Of a stretch of 64,000 bases of DNA, positions 53,284 to 62,136 are shown in pieces. The notes under the pieces are model-generated. The model was not told the DNA's origin, ran no database searches, and worked only from the letters and a program-made list of their open reading frames with translations. The number at the start of each line of letters is the position of its first letter. The stretch's first letter is position 1. Source of the stretch: Sulfurovum riftiae (GTDB taxonomy: Bacteria; Campylobacterota; Campylobacteria; Campylobacterales; Sulfurovaceae); NCBI RefSeq assembly GCF_001595645.1, contig NZ_LNKT01000023.1, positions 1 through 64,000 of the forward strand, in the 5' to 3' direction. Position numbers and translations under genes: made by a program.

Positions 53284-54259
53284 TGACTATATGAACGAGT
53301 GGCTCTACGGAGAGAACGGCTACTACAGGAATTTCAAGGCCATAGGCAAAGCGGGGGATTTCTATACGGCAGTGAGTACCAGCAGTTTTTTCGGTGCAAG
53401 CATTGCCAACCACTTCTTCAAGATGCTGCAGGAAGGCACAGCGAACAGAAATGGCTGGCTCATTGAAGTAGGTGCGCATCAGGGGTATCTGCTTTGTGAC
53501 ATGATACAGTGGCTCTATACCTGTGATCCTGCGCTCATAGGCACACTCAGCTTCGGTATCGTCGAACGGCAGCCTGAAGTACAGCAGGCTCAGAAAGCAT
53601 ACATAAAAGCGCGTTTCGGTGATGATGTGACGGTCACGCACTTCAATGATCTCTCCGAGATCAATGCCGACTATGCCTTTGTGGTCGCCAATGAGATCTT
53701 TGATGCCTTTCCCTGCGAACTGCTGAAAGACAAGAAGGTCGCTGTGGTTGAGAACCATGAAATATCCTGGGAGGAGGCACCCGAAGAGATGTTGTCATGG
53801 GCGGAGAAGCACTACCTGAAACAGGGAGAGGTCGCAGTGGGATATGAGGCTTTCGCCAAAGCAATGGCATCAGGCATAGAAAAGTGTGACTTTGTAACGT
53901 TCGACTATGGCGAAAAGTATGTGCGTAATGACTTTTCTATCCGTGTCTACCATTCCCATGAAACCTTTCCGCTTTTCGATGAAGCATTGGATCTCTCGGA
54001 ATCGTTCCAGAAAGATGATATTACCTATGATGTGAACTTCAAGCATGTTCGTGAAGCGTTTGAAGCAGCAGGGTTCAGTGAAGTAGAGTATGAGACGCAG
54101 GCAAGGGCACTGATACGTTTCGGGCTCATAGAGATACTGGAACAGTTCTCAAAACAGACTACCCGGGAAAAATACCTGCGTGAAGCAGACAAGATCAAAA
54201 CGCTTATCGGCCCGACCATGATGGGGGACCGCTTCAAGATGATCCATCTGAGGAAGTAG
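53273..54259 (+). CDS. MidA/NDUFAF7-family SAM-dependent methyltransferase
   Basis: 328 residues. SAM-binding segment WLIEVGAHQGYLLCDMI (about 62-78) and the family hallmark VVANEIFDAFPCELL (about 137-151) identify the MidA/DUF185 family, whose mitochondrial member methylates an arginine of complex I subunit NDUFS2. The bacterial substrate is unknown. It overlaps the TolC gene by 11 bases; its stop abuts the stop of the convergent lipoprotein gene with no base between. Confidence 0.87.
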   Translation: MYFSDYMNEWLYGENGYYRNFKAIGKAGDFYTAVSTSSFFGASIANHFFKMLQEGTANRNGWLIEVGAHQGYLLCDMIQWLYTCDPALIGTLSFGIVERQPEVQQAQKAYIKARFGDDVTVTHFNDLSEINADYAFVVANEIFDAFPCELLKDKKVAVVENHEISWEEAPEEMLSWAEKHYLKQGEVAVGYEAFAKAMASGIEKCDFVTFDYGEKYVRNDFSIRVYHSHETFPLFDEALDLSESFQKDDITYDVNFKHVREAFEAAGFSEVEYETQARALIRFGLIEILEQFSKQTTREKYLREADKIKTLIGPTMMGDRFKMIHLRK

Positions 54260-54670
54260 TCAGCCCTTCTGCATTGATTTCAGCAGAGTACATCGTTTGA
54301 GAGATGCCGCTTCATTGCCGAACATTTCGGTATATTTGTCGAATTTGTCCTGACCGATCATGCCGATACACTCTTCTCGGCTCATAGCGGCTGTTGCAGC
54401 CTCTATGGGGTCTTCATCCGTTGTTTTGGATTTCTCTGCCAGTTTGTCTTTCTTGTATTTGTCATCGGGGTACATGTATTCCGGGGAATAGTTGTCATCC
54501 TGTACCTCCTTGAGTTCGATCTTCTTTTTGGGTGGCGGTGGTACTGCAGCATACTCTTTTTTCACAGGTTTTTGTACTGGCTGTTGTTTTATTTGGGGTG
54601 CAGTGTTGGAACATGCTCCCAAAAAAAAGGAAGCGGTAATTCCCAGGATTAAAAGTTTTTTATTTGGCAT
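54260..54670 (-). CDS. Lipoprotein of unknown function
   Basis: 136 residues with the lipobox FLGAC (Cys20), a Pro/Lys-rich linker (PPPPKKK), and a small C-terminal domain with Cys residues about 26 apart (EECIGMIGQDKFDKYTEMFG ... LKRC). AAAGGAG lies before the ATG on the minus strand. No family recognised. Confidence 0.72.
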   Translation of the reverse strand: MPNKKLLILGITASFFLGACSNTAPQIKQQPVQKPVKKEYAAVPPPPKKKIELKEVQDDNYSPEYMYPDDKYKKDKLAEKSKTTDEDPIEAATAAMSREECIGMIGQDKFDKYTEMFGNEAASLKRCTLLKSMQKG

Positions 54671-54725
54671 AAAACATCTCCTTTATTGTGGTATATTGTA
54701 ATATATTCTATAGAGAAAAACAATA

Positions 54726-55088
54726 TCAAACAGTTTTTTTAAACTCTATCGCAGCAATGGCTATGGCAAAACCGCCGTCATGGCTGATGGAGATCGAAGC
54801 ACTTTTGATCTTAAAGACCTTCTGTGCCTCTTTGGTCAACTTGAAGTAGGGTGCACCTTTGTCATCCTTGGCAATGACAATGTCATGAAAAGCGAGTTGT
54901 GCACCGATACCGCAGCCAAGCGCTTTGCTGATAGCCTCTTTTGCAGCCCAGAATCCGGCAAGTGTCTCGATCTTCCTGGCCAAGGCAATCTCTTCTTTTG
55001 TAAGATACCGCTGTTTGAATGTATCCCCGTACCGATCGATGAGTTTCTCGATACGCCTGATCTGGATAATATCTGTTCCGATTTTCAT
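54726..55088 (-). CDS. acpS: Holo-[acyl-carrier-protein] synthase
   Basis: Transfers 4'-phosphopantetheine from CoA to ACP. 120 residues from MKIGTDIIQIRRIE (Asp6 binds Mg) with the second signature FWAAKEAISKALG and C-terminal SISHDGGFAIAIA. The frame extends to 55121, but that extension is not family-like. No clear ribosome site is seen before 55088, so the start rests on homology. Confidence 0.93.
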   Translation of the reverse strand: MKIGTDIIQIRRIEKLIDRYGDTFKQRYLTKEEIALARKIETLAGFWAAKEAISKALGCGIGAQLAFHDIVIAKDDKGAPYFKLTKEAQKVFKIKSASISISHDGGFAIAIAAIEFKKTV

Positions 55089-55178
55089 GGATGTAGTGTA
55101 GCACAAATATGATAAGGACACCTCTGAAAAGAGAAGATATGGCGATATTGTTTTGGAGAGTTTTCCCTCAATAGCGTA

Positions 55179-55745
55179 TCAATTGAAAAACTGTTTCATT
55201 TTGGCAAAAAGTACGCCTGCAATACCTTTGGGTTTGGCAAGATCCTCTATGAATTGGTTGTAACTCATACGCTTTTCTTCAAGAAAAGCTTCAAGGTAGT
55301 TGATGGACTCTTCCATACCGTGCTCTTTTTCGATCTCGACCAGGGTGGCATAAAGCGGTTCGATCTCTTTGATGACATTTTTGGGAGCAGCTTGTCTGAA
55401 TGCGATGAAGTTGCGTATCTTCCCTTCTTTGTTCCTCTGGATCTCAAAGTCGGTCGTGACCCAGTAGTGGTCTCCGCTCTTCGAAAGGTTTTTGACGACG
55501 GCCATGATGTTTTGGCCGTTCCTGATGCTTTTCCACATCAGATAGAAGATCGCTTTTGGCATATCCGGGTGTCTCAATATATTGTGGGGCATTCCTATCA
55601 GTTCGTTCTCTCTGTATCCCGAGATCTCCACGAACTTTTTGTTTCCATAACTGATAACCCCTTTGACATCGGTCTTGCTGACGATCATATCTTTGGGATG
55701 CAGTTTGAGTTCTTTCCCTGTGGGATGAGGCTGGATCATGGACAT
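55179..55745 (-). CDS. Single PAS-domain protein (Aer-like sensor)
   Basis: 188 residues. A PAS domain (about 20-125) has the Aer-type core RHPDMPKAIFYLMWKSIRNG and KNLSKSGDHYWV, often FAD- or heme-binding in energy-taxis sensors. A short helical tail follows, without HAMP, kinase or methyl-accepting domains. AAAGGAG five bases before 55745 fixes the start; the longer frame to 55814 is not used. It is probably a soluble signalling adaptor. Confidence 0.85.
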   Translation of the reverse strand: MSMIQPHPTGKELKLHPKDMIVSKTDVKGVISYGNKKFVEISGYRENELIGMPHNILRHPDMPKAIFYLMWKSIRNGQNIMAVVKNLSKSGDHYWVTTDFEIQRNKEGKIRNFIAFRQAAPKNVIKEIEPLYATLVEIEKEHGMEESINYLEAFLEEKRMSYNQFIEDLAKPKGIAGVLFAKMKQFFN

Positions 55746-55862
55746 GACTTCTCCTTTAAAAATAATAGATTTATGGAATTGTATGATGGAAGTATAGTGG
55801 GTAATTATCTGCAAAATATAATATTTTAAGATAATTATGATAAATTTTTTATATGATGTTTT

Positions 55863-56552
55863 TTACAGGCAGGATATTCTGTACCCCAAAGTATAGCTGT
55901 TTTCGATGAGGTGTCTGTCCGAAGAGAGCAGATGTGTCAGTTTCCTGTTGAATCTGTAAATAAGTTGAATGAGTTTGTTGTCATGGGAATGGTCCGGTAT
56001 GTCATTATGCCAGACATGAAGGATCAGTTCATCGTGAGAAACGTATTTCCCGGCATGTCTTATCAATATCTGTAAGAGGAGACGCTCCTTTTTCGTGATC
56101 TTGACGGGCATCCCTTTATAACTGAGTATTTCAGTGGCTTTATTGTATGTAAGATCGTTTCTTAAACAGATGACCTCTTTCTCTTCCATTTTCCTGATCA
56201 CTCTTATAATAGTCTCTTTGAGCCGTATATCGTCAATAGGTTTGAGAAGGTACGTTTCAAGTTTTAGTTCTATTGCCTGCAGAAGTTTTTCCGTGTCAGA
56301 ATGGGCGGTCAGCATGATGATGGGCGTATCGCTGTCCTCTTTACGGATGATCTTTGCCAGATCGAGTCCGTTAAGGAGTGGCATGCTGATATCCAAAAGA
56401 AGAATATTTGGCTGTTTGTCGTAGTAAAGTTTTAATGCTTCTTTGCCGTTGGAAGCCGTATAGATGGTTTGAAAATATGGTCTTAAAAAATAGGTGTAGT
56501 TTTCTCGGGTCTCCCGGTCATCTTCGGCATAGAGGAGGGTTGGTTTAGGCAT
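55863..56552 (-). CDS. Response regulator, OmpR/PhoB-like
   Basis: 229 residues. The receiver domain has acidic pocket Asp11/Asp12, phospho-acceptor Asp54 (LLLDISMP), Thr82 and Lys104; a C-terminal winged-helix DNA-binding domain follows (about 130-229, TKKERLLLQILIRHAGKYVS). The frame extends to 56747 but that part is antisense-like noise. AAAGGAGG five bases before 56552 sets the start. It overlaps the kinase gene by eight bases; the two form a two-component pair. Confidence 0.92.
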   Translation of the reverse strand: MPKPTLLYAEDDRETRENYTYFLRPYFQTIYTASNGKEALKLYYDKQPNILLLDISMPLLNGLDLAKIIRKEDSDTPIIMLTAHSDTEKLLQAIELKLETYLLKPIDDIRLKETIIRVIRKMEEKEVICLRNDLTYNKATEILSYKGMPVKITKKERLLLQILIRHAGKYVSHDELILHVWHNDIPDHSHDNKLIQLIYRFNRKLTHLLSSDRHLIENSYTLGYRISCL

Positions 56553-58287
56553 AGGAGCCTCCTTTGGGTAAAGTAATGGTAAAACAGGCACCGCCATTTC
56601 GGTTGGAAACATCCAGTGTCCCGTGCATACTCTCTTCAATAAGCAGTTTTGCCATATAGAGGCCCAACCCGCTGTTCTTTCCGCTTTGATTGGTAGTAAC
56701 GAAAGGATCGAAGATGGTCTCGATCTTTTCATGTCTGATGCCGCCACCGTTGTCCTGTATGGAAAGTATGGTATGTGTATCGTCCTCTTTCAGTACAATA
56801 TCCAGAAGAGGATCTGTTGTATGCGTGACAGCAAAGTTCTCAATAGCATTATGCAGAATGGAAAGGATGACCTGGAGGTATTCATTTTTGTAAGAGAGTA
56901 CTTTTATATCTGTATCTCCCTGCAATCGTGCACTGACTTGCTGGTTTTTGATATCGATAAGGGTAAGAGCCTTTTGTACCAGTATATAGGGCTGAAAATA
57001 TTTTGCTTTTTTGTCCGGATGAAAAAAACTACTGAAGTCCTCGATGGTATCGGACATAAACCGTGTCTGTGTTTTAATGTTCTCCAACTTTTTTTTCAGC
57101 ATTGGGTTATCGAAGTCTTTCTCTTCAATGACACTGTTGAGAACAGCAATGTTTGAATTGATACGGTTGAGAGGCTGACGCCATTGATGGGCGATCATGC
57201 CGAGCATTTCGCCCATACTGGCCAATTTTGCCTGCTGAATCATAAGTATGTTCTGTCTATTGAGTGTCTCAACCTGGGTTTTGATCTCTGATTCGAGCGA
57301 GAGATTGAGTTTTTTAAGTGCCTCTTTGGCCTCTTTGGCTTCGGTATAAAGTGCACCGACGCCAAGCACGATAAGGATATGAGAGAGGATGTAGAAGTTC
57401 AGGTTGATGATGTTGTCCATCATGGACATACTTGAGAAAATACCCACATTTCTGTAGGTTGCATAGATGGAGACCAGAGAGAGGATGCCGATCATGACCG
57501 AGGCGCACAGCAAGCCCTTTTTGATGGCTATGTAGATAGAGAGAGGCAGGGTGATGAGAATGATGATGGAGAGATTCGATACAGGCAATACCATGAAGAT
57601 AAGGTAGGCCAGAAGGATGAAGAAAAAGCCGGTCAGAAGAAACTCAAAAATGTGGAGATTCCTTCTGTTGGCGTAAAGGAGCAGGAGCATCGGAGTCCAT
57701 AGCATTTGCCCCAGCGTGTTGCCGAACCACCAGGAAAAAAGTGTATTCAGGTATTCATGGCTGTCTACGATGGAAGCGCTGTAGAGGATAAGTGTTCCGA
57801 AAAATGCACTGAAAGGCTGAAGGAAGAATGCGATCATGAAAAAGAGTCCAAAGAGGTCTTTGGCACTTTTAAGATCCTTGTTAAAACCAAAATACCGGAA
57901 GATCTTCCATGCAAGAAGTGCTTCAAGGGTATTGACCATCGCAATACCCAAAGAGGGCAGTAAAGATATGTCCTGATTCAATGCGAGAAGAAACTGCCCG
58001 ATAAAAATGCCGGGCCAGATACTTCGGCCAAACAGCAGGACTGCTGCAAGGGCAAAACCTTCTGCCGCGAAGATCACAATGGTGACGATGTTGTTTTCAT
58101 TTGAAACAGACAGGCTCAGAATGCCTGCAAAGTAGTAGACCAGTGCCATAATGAAGATCTTGGAGAAATATGCTTTCGTTCTGTACCGGTCTGGAAAGTT
58201 AAAGAGAGATGATGGATAAAACAATTTTAAACCCCGGAAATTAGAATGTTTTCTCCTTATTTTGTACAGAGAATAAAATGGTAGCAT
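56545..58287 (-). CDS. MASE1-domain sensor histidine kinase
   Basis: 580 residues: an N-terminal integral membrane sensor with about eight helices (residues 45-315) of the MASE1 type, a coiled-coil linker, a dimerisation/phospho-acceptor box with His367 in MIAHQWRQPLNRI, and an ATPase domain (N-box HNAIENF, G1 DNGGGI, F-box IFDPFVTT, G2 GLGLYMAKLL). The ligand is unknown. The first 45 residues lack similarity to MASE1 and the start could be internal. Confidence 0.9.
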   Translation of the reverse strand: MLPFYSLYKIRRKHSNFRGLKLFYPSSLFNFPDRYRTKAYFSKIFIMALVYYFAGILSLSVSNENNIVTIVIFAAEGFALAAVLLFGRSIWPGIFIGQFLLALNQDISLLPSLGIAMVNTLEALLAWKIFRYFGFNKDLKSAKDLFGLFFMIAFFLQPFSAFFGTLILYSASIVDSHEYLNTLFSWWFGNTLGQMLWTPMLLLLYANRRNLHIFEFLLTGFFFILLAYLIFMVLPVSNLSIIILITLPLSIYIAIKKGLLCASVMIGILSLVSIYATYRNVGIFSSMSMMDNIINLNFYILSHILIVLGVGALYTEAKEAKEALKKLNLSLESEIKTQVETLNRQNILMIQQAKLASMGEMLGMIAHQWRQPLNRINSNIAVLNSVIEEKDFDNPMLKKKLENIKTQTRFMSDTIEDFSSFFHPDKKAKYFQPYILVQKALTLIDIKNQQVSARLQGDTDIKVLSYKNEYLQVILSILHNAIENFAVTHTTDPLLDIVLKEDDTHTILSIQDNGGGIRHEKIETIFDPFVTTNQSGKNSGLGLYMAKLLIEESMHGTLDVSNRNGGACFTITLPKGGSYA

Positions 58288-58316
58288 AAATGAATATAGA
58301 AAAACGGATGATATTC

Positions 58317-58322
58317 AGTATA
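58317..58322 (-). promoter_or_regulatory. Possible -10 box of the kinase/regulator operon
   Basis: TATACT on the minus strand, 30 bases before the kinase start at 58287. Confidence 0.4.
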
Positions 58323-58418
58323 GTATTGAATTATCTGTGAAATATCGTTTTTTTTGTTTTCCAGCCTACACGGCTACATTCACTATGTTCATTCCGACCG
58401 TTCCGGTTTCGAACCTAC

Positions 58419-58440
58419 AAACATGAAGCAGTTCATGTTT
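58419..58440 (-). terminator. Hairpin after radA
   Basis: Nine-pair perfect stem AAACATGAA/TTCATGTTT with a four-base loop, 13 bases past the radA stop. No T tract follows on the minus strand, so efficiency is uncertain. Confidence 0.5.
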
Positions 58441-58452
58441 GTTTAACGGTTC

Positions 58453-59805
58453 TCACATCCAATCCACTACTTTTGAGACTTCATCGGCAATGAAACATTT
58501 TATCTCTGTGGTTTCCATGGGTTTGTTGGGGATGACCGCTTTGGTAAATCCCTGGGTCTTCATTTCGTTGAGCCTTTGGGTCAGGCCGGAGATCTCGCGT
58601 ATCTCACCGGTGAGGCTGACCTCTCCCAGAAAGAGGGTCTCAGAGCTCAGTTCTCTGTCTCTGTAGGAGCTGAGGATGGCTGCTATGATGGCAAGGTCGG
58701 CGGAGGGCTCGTTGATCTTGATGCCTCCCGAAATATTGATGAAGACATCGTAGGTTCCAAGAGGAAGGTCGAGTTTTTTCTCCAGCAGCGCCAGAAGCAT
58801 GCCGAGGCGGTTGTTGTCAAAACCTGTGGAGCTTCTCTTGGGATGTCCGTAGGCTTCAGATACCAATGCCTGTACCTCTATGATAATGGGCCGGCTACCT
58901 TCCATGATGACCGTCAGAGCAGAACCGGACTGCAGTTTGTCTTTGTCAAAGAAGCGGCCTGCCATGCTTTTGGCATCGTTGAGGCCACTCTTGTTCATCT
59001 CGAAGATACCCACTTCATTGGTAGAGCCGAAACGGTTCTTGAAGCCGCGAAGCAGACGCAGTTCGGAGTTGGAATCGCCTTCGAAATAGAGTACGGTATC
59101 GACCATGTGCTCAAGGACCCTTGGACCGGCAATGGAGCCGTCTTTGGTGATATGTCCGATAATGAAGATGGGGATCTGCAGATTCTTTGCCACGCGCATC
59201 AGTTCAAAGGTGATGGTACGTACCTGTGTAACGGAACCTGGAGCAGAAGGTGTCTCATCGGAGTAAAGGGTCTGAATGGAGTCGATGACGATGAACTCGT
59301 AATTCTCGTTGGAGATCTCGGAGAGGACGGAGCTGAGGCTGATCTCCGGAAGGAGATAGAGGTTCTCATGGTTGGCATCGAGCCTGTTGGCACGCAGTTT
59401 TATCTGTCCGGCAGACTCCTCTCCAGAGACGTAGAGGACTTTTTTGGACTGCTGTGCAAGGTTGCCTGCGATCTTGAGGAGCAGGGTGGATTTTCCTATA
59501 CCCGGGCTGCCGCCTATGAGCGTAAGAGAGCCCGGAACGATGCCTCCTCCCAGAACAAGGTCAAGCTCATTGCTGCCCGAAGGAAAACGGGTAATGTTGT
59601 CCTCTTCGATCTGTGTGATAGGTTGTGCTTTAGAGAGTGCCGAACCGGAACTGCTGCTTTTGGAGGTTTCATTCAGGAATTTGATCTGCTCTGCGGTGAG
59701 TTCGACCATGGTCTCCCACTGGTTGCAGGAGGTACATTTGCCCATCCATCTTGGTGACTGGAAGCCGCATGCCTGACATTCGAACAGTGTTTTTTTCTTT
59801 GCCAT
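58453..59805 (-). CDS. radA: DNA repair protein RadA (Sms)
   Basis: 450-residue hexameric RecA-like ATPase that drives branch migration during recombination. N-terminal zinc finger (CQACGFQSPRWMGKCTSC), Walker A GGSPGIGKSTLLL, the RadA-specific KNRFG (GFKNRFGSTNEVG), and a C-terminal Lon-protease-like domain. The length is typical. Confidence 0.97.
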   Translation of the reverse strand: MAKKKTLFECQACGFQSPRWMGKCTSCNQWETMVELTAEQIKFLNETSKSSSSGSALSKAQPITQIEEDNITRFPSGSNELDLVLGGGIVPGSLTLIGGSPGIGKSTLLLKIAGNLAQQSKKVLYVSGEESAGQIKLRANRLDANHENLYLLPEISLSSVLSEISNENYEFIVIDSIQTLYSDETPSAPGSVTQVRTITFELMRVAKNLQIPIFIIGHITKDGSIAGPRVLEHMVDTVLYFEGDSNSELRLLRGFKNRFGSTNEVGIFEMNKSGLNDAKSMAGRFFDKDKLQSGSALTVIMEGSRPIIIEVQALVSEAYGHPKRSSTGFDNNRLGMLLALLEKKLDLPLGTYDVFINISGGIKINEPSADLAIIAAILSSYRDRELSSETLFLGEVSLTGEIREISGLTQRLNEMKTQGFTKAVIPNKPMETTEIKCFIADEVSKVVDWM

Positions 59806-59909
59806 ATTTCTCTCTTTTAGATAGTGATAAAAGAAGTATAGAGCAGATAGGGAAGAGAGTGCTCAAAATATGTCAAATTGTAATATTTTGAGCCTTGTAG
59901 AAAAATTCT

Positions 59910-60776
59910 TTAGACGAAGATCTCATCCAAAATGGTATTGATGTATTCATTGGCTTTGAAACGGATGAGGTCTTTTGGCTTCTCTCCCGTACCAATGTAG
60001 AAGATAGGCATCTGCAGTTCGTCTGCGATACTCAGTACAGAACCACCTTTGGCCGTACCGTCGAGTTTGGTGATGATGATACCGTCGATGCCGATCATCT
60101 CATCGAAGGCTCTTGCCTGGTTGATGGATGAGCTTCCCTGTGTACCGTCAAGGATGAGCATTTTTCGGTGCGGTGCACCCTCCATCGCCTTGCCTGCGAC
60201 ACGGATCATCTTCTTGAGCTCTTCACTCAGGTTGGTCTGTGTATGCAGTCTTCCTGCCGTATCGATGATGACATGGTCCAATCCTCTGGCTTTGGCCGAC
60301 TCGATGGTGTCGTAGACCACGGCGGAAGGGTCATGTCCCTGTCTTGTGGAGACAATGGGTACTTCGAGTTTGTCCGCCCATCTGATGAGTTGCTCGATGG
60401 CTGCGGCACGGAAGGTGTCTCCCGCTCCCAGAATGACCCCTTTACCCTCCTGCTGGTAACGGTAGGCGAGTTTGGCAATGGTGGTGGTCTTTCCTGCACC
60501 GTTGACGCCGATGATCATCTCGACATAGGGTTTCGCATCGCTCTCTTTCCAGTCGGCTTTGTACTGGAACACAGAGATCATCGAGTTGAAAGCCTGAATA
60601 CGGTTTATCTTTTCCGGCAGGGCTTCAAGCAGCCGCTCAGCCAGTTCATAATTGACATCTGCTTCAAGCAGGATATCTTCGAATTCATCCTTGCTGATCT
60701 CTTTTTTCTTTTCGACCACGACCTCTTTGATGGCATTGTTGGTCTTTCCCAATACTTTTTTGAACAGGTTGAACAT
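59910..60776 (-). CDS. ftsY: Signal recognition particle receptor FtsY
   Basis: 288 residues with only the N and G domains: GTPase motifs GVNGAGKTTT (about 90-99), DTFRAAAIEQL, DTAGR and TKLDGTAKGG. The long acidic A domain of E. coli FtsY is missing; the short form is known in this phylum. AGAGGA precedes the ATG. It docks SRP-bound ribosomes at the inner membrane. Confidence 0.97.
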   Translation of the reverse strand: MFNLFKKVLGKTNNAIKEVVVEKKKEISKDEFEDILLEADVNYELAERLLEALPEKINRIQAFNSMISVFQYKADWKESDAKPYVEMIIGVNGAGKTTTIAKLAYRYQQEGKGVILGAGDTFRAAAIEQLIRWADKLEVPIVSTRQGHDPSAVVYDTIESAKARGLDHVIIDTAGRLHTQTNLSEELKKMIRVAGKAMEGAPHRKMLILDGTQGSSSINQARAFDEMIGIDGIIITKLDGTAKGGSVLSIADELQMPIFYIGTGEKPKDLIRFKANEYINTILDEIFV

Positions 60777-60800
60777 AATCGATTTCCTCTTATTGCTTAT

Positions 60801-61451
60801 TTATTTATGATCCAGTGCCATACGGATATCATGGTCTATCATCTCTACAGGCACCACACCCTCATAGTGGGTATAGTAGTCACCATTTTTGTAAAGTACG
60901 GTCAACGGCAGGGTAAAGTTCGCATCGAGCTTCAGTGCTTCGGCCACTTTTGCCGAGACATATTCGTTCTCGATGTCGTTAGAGACGAAATACTCCATAT
61001 GGTACTTCTTGTAAAACTGCTCCAGTTGTGTGGCATTTACGTCATCATTTACCAGGATACCCGCAATAAAAAGATCTTTTCTGTACTTCTTTTGAAGGTC
61101 TTCAAAGTAGGGGAGCTGTCCGCGGCAAGGAGGGCACCAGGTACTGAAGAAGTTGACAAGTACGATAGGCTGCTTGACATCATTGACGATAAAGCGGTCC
61201 CTGTCGAGCATGACACCGTGTGTCTCGTCCTTGATGCTTTTGAGAATGGTGGCACTCTCGAGCATGGTGCTTATTTTGGTAAGATTGCTGCCATTGTTCT
61301 CTGAACAGTTCTGCTCTGAAATATTTTGCTCTTTTGGATCGGGACATGCCTGTATTTTTTTGACTGGGAGACTCTTTTCCTCTTTTTTATCACTACACCC
61401 CGTAGCCAAAAGTAAAATGATGCTCAAAAACAGGGGTTTGATTCTTATCAC
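60801..61451 (-). CDS. TlpA/ResA-like thioredoxin-fold lipoprotein, GTG start
   Basis: 216 residues: lipobox LATGC (Cys19), a linker with two extra cysteines (ACPDP, QNCSEN), and a thioredoxin fold with active site WCPPC (106-109). It is likely a periplasmic thiol-disulfide reductant, e.g. for cytochrome c maturation. The start is GTG with AAGGA five bases before it. An ATG two bases upstream is immediately closed by TGA (ATGTGA), as at sucC. Confidence 0.9.
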   Translation of the reverse strand: MIRIKPLFLSIILLLATGCSDKKEEKSLPVKKIQACPDPKEQNISEQNCSENNGSNLTKISTMLESATILKSIKDETHGVMLDRDRFIVNDVKQPIVLVNFFSTWCPPCRGQLPYFEDLQKKYRKDLFIAGILVNDDVNATQLEQFYKKYHMEYFVSNDIENEYVSAKVAEALKLDANFTLPLTVLYKNGDYYTHYEGVVPVEMIDHDIRMALDHK

Positions 61452-61464
61452 ATGATTCCTTGGC

Positions 61465-61470
61465 TATAAT
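61465..61470 (+). promoter_or_regulatory. -10 box of the cyclo-ligase gene
   Basis: TATAAT 61 bases before 61532, inside the divergent region shared with the TlpA-like gene. Confidence 0.5.
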
Positions 61471-61531
61471 ATCACTGTCAGCGCAAGAGGCGCAGGCAGG
61501 ATTTTGAAAGATTATACCAAAAGAGCACTAA

Positions 61532-62086
61532 ATGGAAGTTATGCCAAAAGAGATCAGAAAAAAGAAGTTCCGGAAGCGATGTCTTGAAAGACTCAAAGAG
61601 GTGAGTAAAAGAGGTACCTATGTGAAAGACAGAAAAGTACTTTCACGGTTGCAGGAGCTCATTCTGCAGATGGATGCACGAACGATCATGCTCTACCTTC
61701 CTCTTGAGACAGAGGTCGATCTCTACCCGCTCATCAAGGTGCTCAGACGCCAAAAGCGGCAACTCTATGTGCCTTTTATGGAAGGTGCAAGTTTCAGGTT
61801 GGTAAAATATAGATACCCGCTGGAAACAAAGCGGTTCGGTATCAAAGAACCAAAACATTCAAGACAGTATAGAAATAAAAAAATAGATATAGCGATCGTA
61901 CCCATCGTTGGCGTGGACCTGACACATAGACGTGTAGGGTTCGGAAAAGGTATGTACGATCGATTTTTTGAAAAAGAGATGAAGAATATTGAAAAAACAG
62001 TGTTTGTGGCACGTACGTTGTGTTTCAGCAGTCAGGTCGTGACGGACCGCCATGATGTCAGGGCAGATATGATCATCGTACCATAA
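61532..62086 (+). CDS. 5-formyltetrahydrofolate cyclo-ligase family protein
   Basis: 184 residues. Converts 5-formyl-THF to 5,10-methenyl-THF with ATP. The family's C-terminal signature is GFGKGMYDRFF (about 143-153), the N-terminal basic KKKFRKRCLERL contains the ATP-contacting region, and LPLETEVDLYPL (about 55-66) contacts folate. It is probably cotranscribed with rny, which starts 50 bases later. Confidence 0.88.
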   Translation: MEVMPKEIRKKKFRKRCLERLKEVSKRGTYVKDRKVLSRLQELILQMDARTIMLYLPLETEVDLYPLIKVLRRQKRQLYVPFMEGASFRLVKYRYPLETKRFGIKEPKHSRQYRNKKIDIAIVPIVGVDLTHRRVGFGKGMYDRFFEKEMKNIEKTVFVARTLCFSSQVVTDRHDVRADMIIVP

Positions 62087-62136
62087 ACAGTGTAGTATCG
62101 GTCACAAAACGTTTCTTTTTCTTTAGAAAAGGAAAA

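Noticed and set aside
55863-56747. Longer 294-codon form of the response regulator
   Set aside because: The first 65 codons are antisense-like and overlap the kinase C-terminus; AAAGGAGG and the receiver-domain start fix 56552.
58381-58450. GGTTTCGAACC-like stretch suggesting a tRNA T-loop
   Set aside because: No acceptor, D or anticodon stem can be built around it; it is a hairpin region after radA.
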